Assembly (NCBI GenBank): GCA_013361075.1
Contig: JABWAJ010000446.1
Span: forward strand, 1 to 5,014
Source: Saprospiraceae bacterium
Lineage (GTDB): Bacteria > Bacteroidota > Bacteroidia > Chitinophagales > Saprospiraceae
Length of the DNA stretch: 5,014 nt
Direction: 5' to 3'
This document shows, in pieces, positions 4,986 through 5,014 of this stretch. The notes under the pieces were generated by a model. It was not told the DNA's origin and did no database searches. It was given only the letters and a program-made list of their open reading frames with translations. A program made the position numbers and the translations under genes. Positions within the stretch are counted from its first letter, which is position 1. Each line of letters opens with the position of its first letter.

Positions 4986-5014
4986 AATATATCATATTAT
5001 TAAATAATTGTCAA
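4986..5014 (-). promoter_or_regulatory. Sigma-70-type promoter, apparently leaderless
   Basis: On the minus strand a perfect TTGACA (5014-5009) is followed after exactly 17 bases by TATATT (4991-4986). Five bases later comes the ATG at 4980. The expected transcription start falls on or next to that ATG, so the message would be leaderless. The element type differs from the TAnnTTTG promoters of the central region, which fits a different source organism. The -35 box touches the window edge. Confidence 0.45.

Noticed and set aside
1..5014. CRISPR arrays, tRNA or rRNA genes, insertion sequences
   Set aside because: No regularly spaced repeats, no cloverleaf or rRNA-like stretches and no transposase motifs were seen on either strand.

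Overview
Most of this window reads as an ordinary chromosomal segment of a Bacteroidota bacterium, perhaps of the Saprospiria type (order-level placement is a guess). It is joined at both ends to DNA from unrelated sources. Support for Bacteroidota: the protein flavour of the malic enzyme, Haem_bd and ArsR genes, start codons without clear Shine-Dalgarno sequences, and several TAnnTTTG-like -7 promoter elements. The simplest reading of the whole is a chimeric metagenomic contig, not a new biological system.

Layout. Positions 1 to about 102 are very GC-rich (41 of the first 60 bases; 33 of the first 34 codons end in G or C). They encode a scrap of the membrane part of NAD(P) transhydrogenase subunit beta (PntB). 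Within a short motif, LGNEALI, the frame passes into the C-terminal phosphotransacetylase-like domain of an NADP-dependent malic enzyme, which ends at 936. A 248-base gap follows, holding a possible stem at 954-1031 and a good intrinsic terminator at 1102-1132. Next come pnuC (1185-1775, vitamin B3 ribonucleoside/NMN-type transporter) and an intact FMN-dependent alpha-hydroxy-acid (L-lactate type) dehydrogenase (1901-3052). A haem-binding-domain protein faces the latter convergently (3149-3664, minus strand), with an imperfect inverted repeat between the two. Divergent from the haem gene is an ArsR/SmtB-family repressor (3875-), with a near-palindromic operator over its promoter.

At about 4178-4200 the ArsR frame runs without a stop into the C-terminal tail of an HTH/MNT-type nucleotidyltransferase protein, and base composition falls sharply. 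Three hand-counted 60-base blocks beyond 4440 have 13, 21 and 15 G+C; the block at 4021-4080 inside arsR has 36. Directly abutting (stop 4334-4336, ATG 4337) is the N-terminal third of a SecD translocase subunit, cut off at 4915. The window ends in a 14-bp perfect inverted repeat around a GC-rich 32-base spacer, then an AT-rich stretch with a minus-strand TTGACA-N17-TATATT promoter feeding a leaderless 11-codon frame. This AT-rich end looks like a small-genome, AT-rich bacterium (possibly Candidate Phyla Radiation; low certainty).

How the genes work together. In the Bacteroidota core, the malic enzyme and the alpha-hydroxy-acid dehydrogenase both produce 2-oxoacids such as pyruvate, and PnuC supplies NAD precursor. 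The spacing, terminator and separate promoter candidates nevertheless suggest independent transcription units. ArsR probably represses itself and whatever lay downstream (normally arsenic or metal resistance genes), but that DNA is missing because of the 3' junction.
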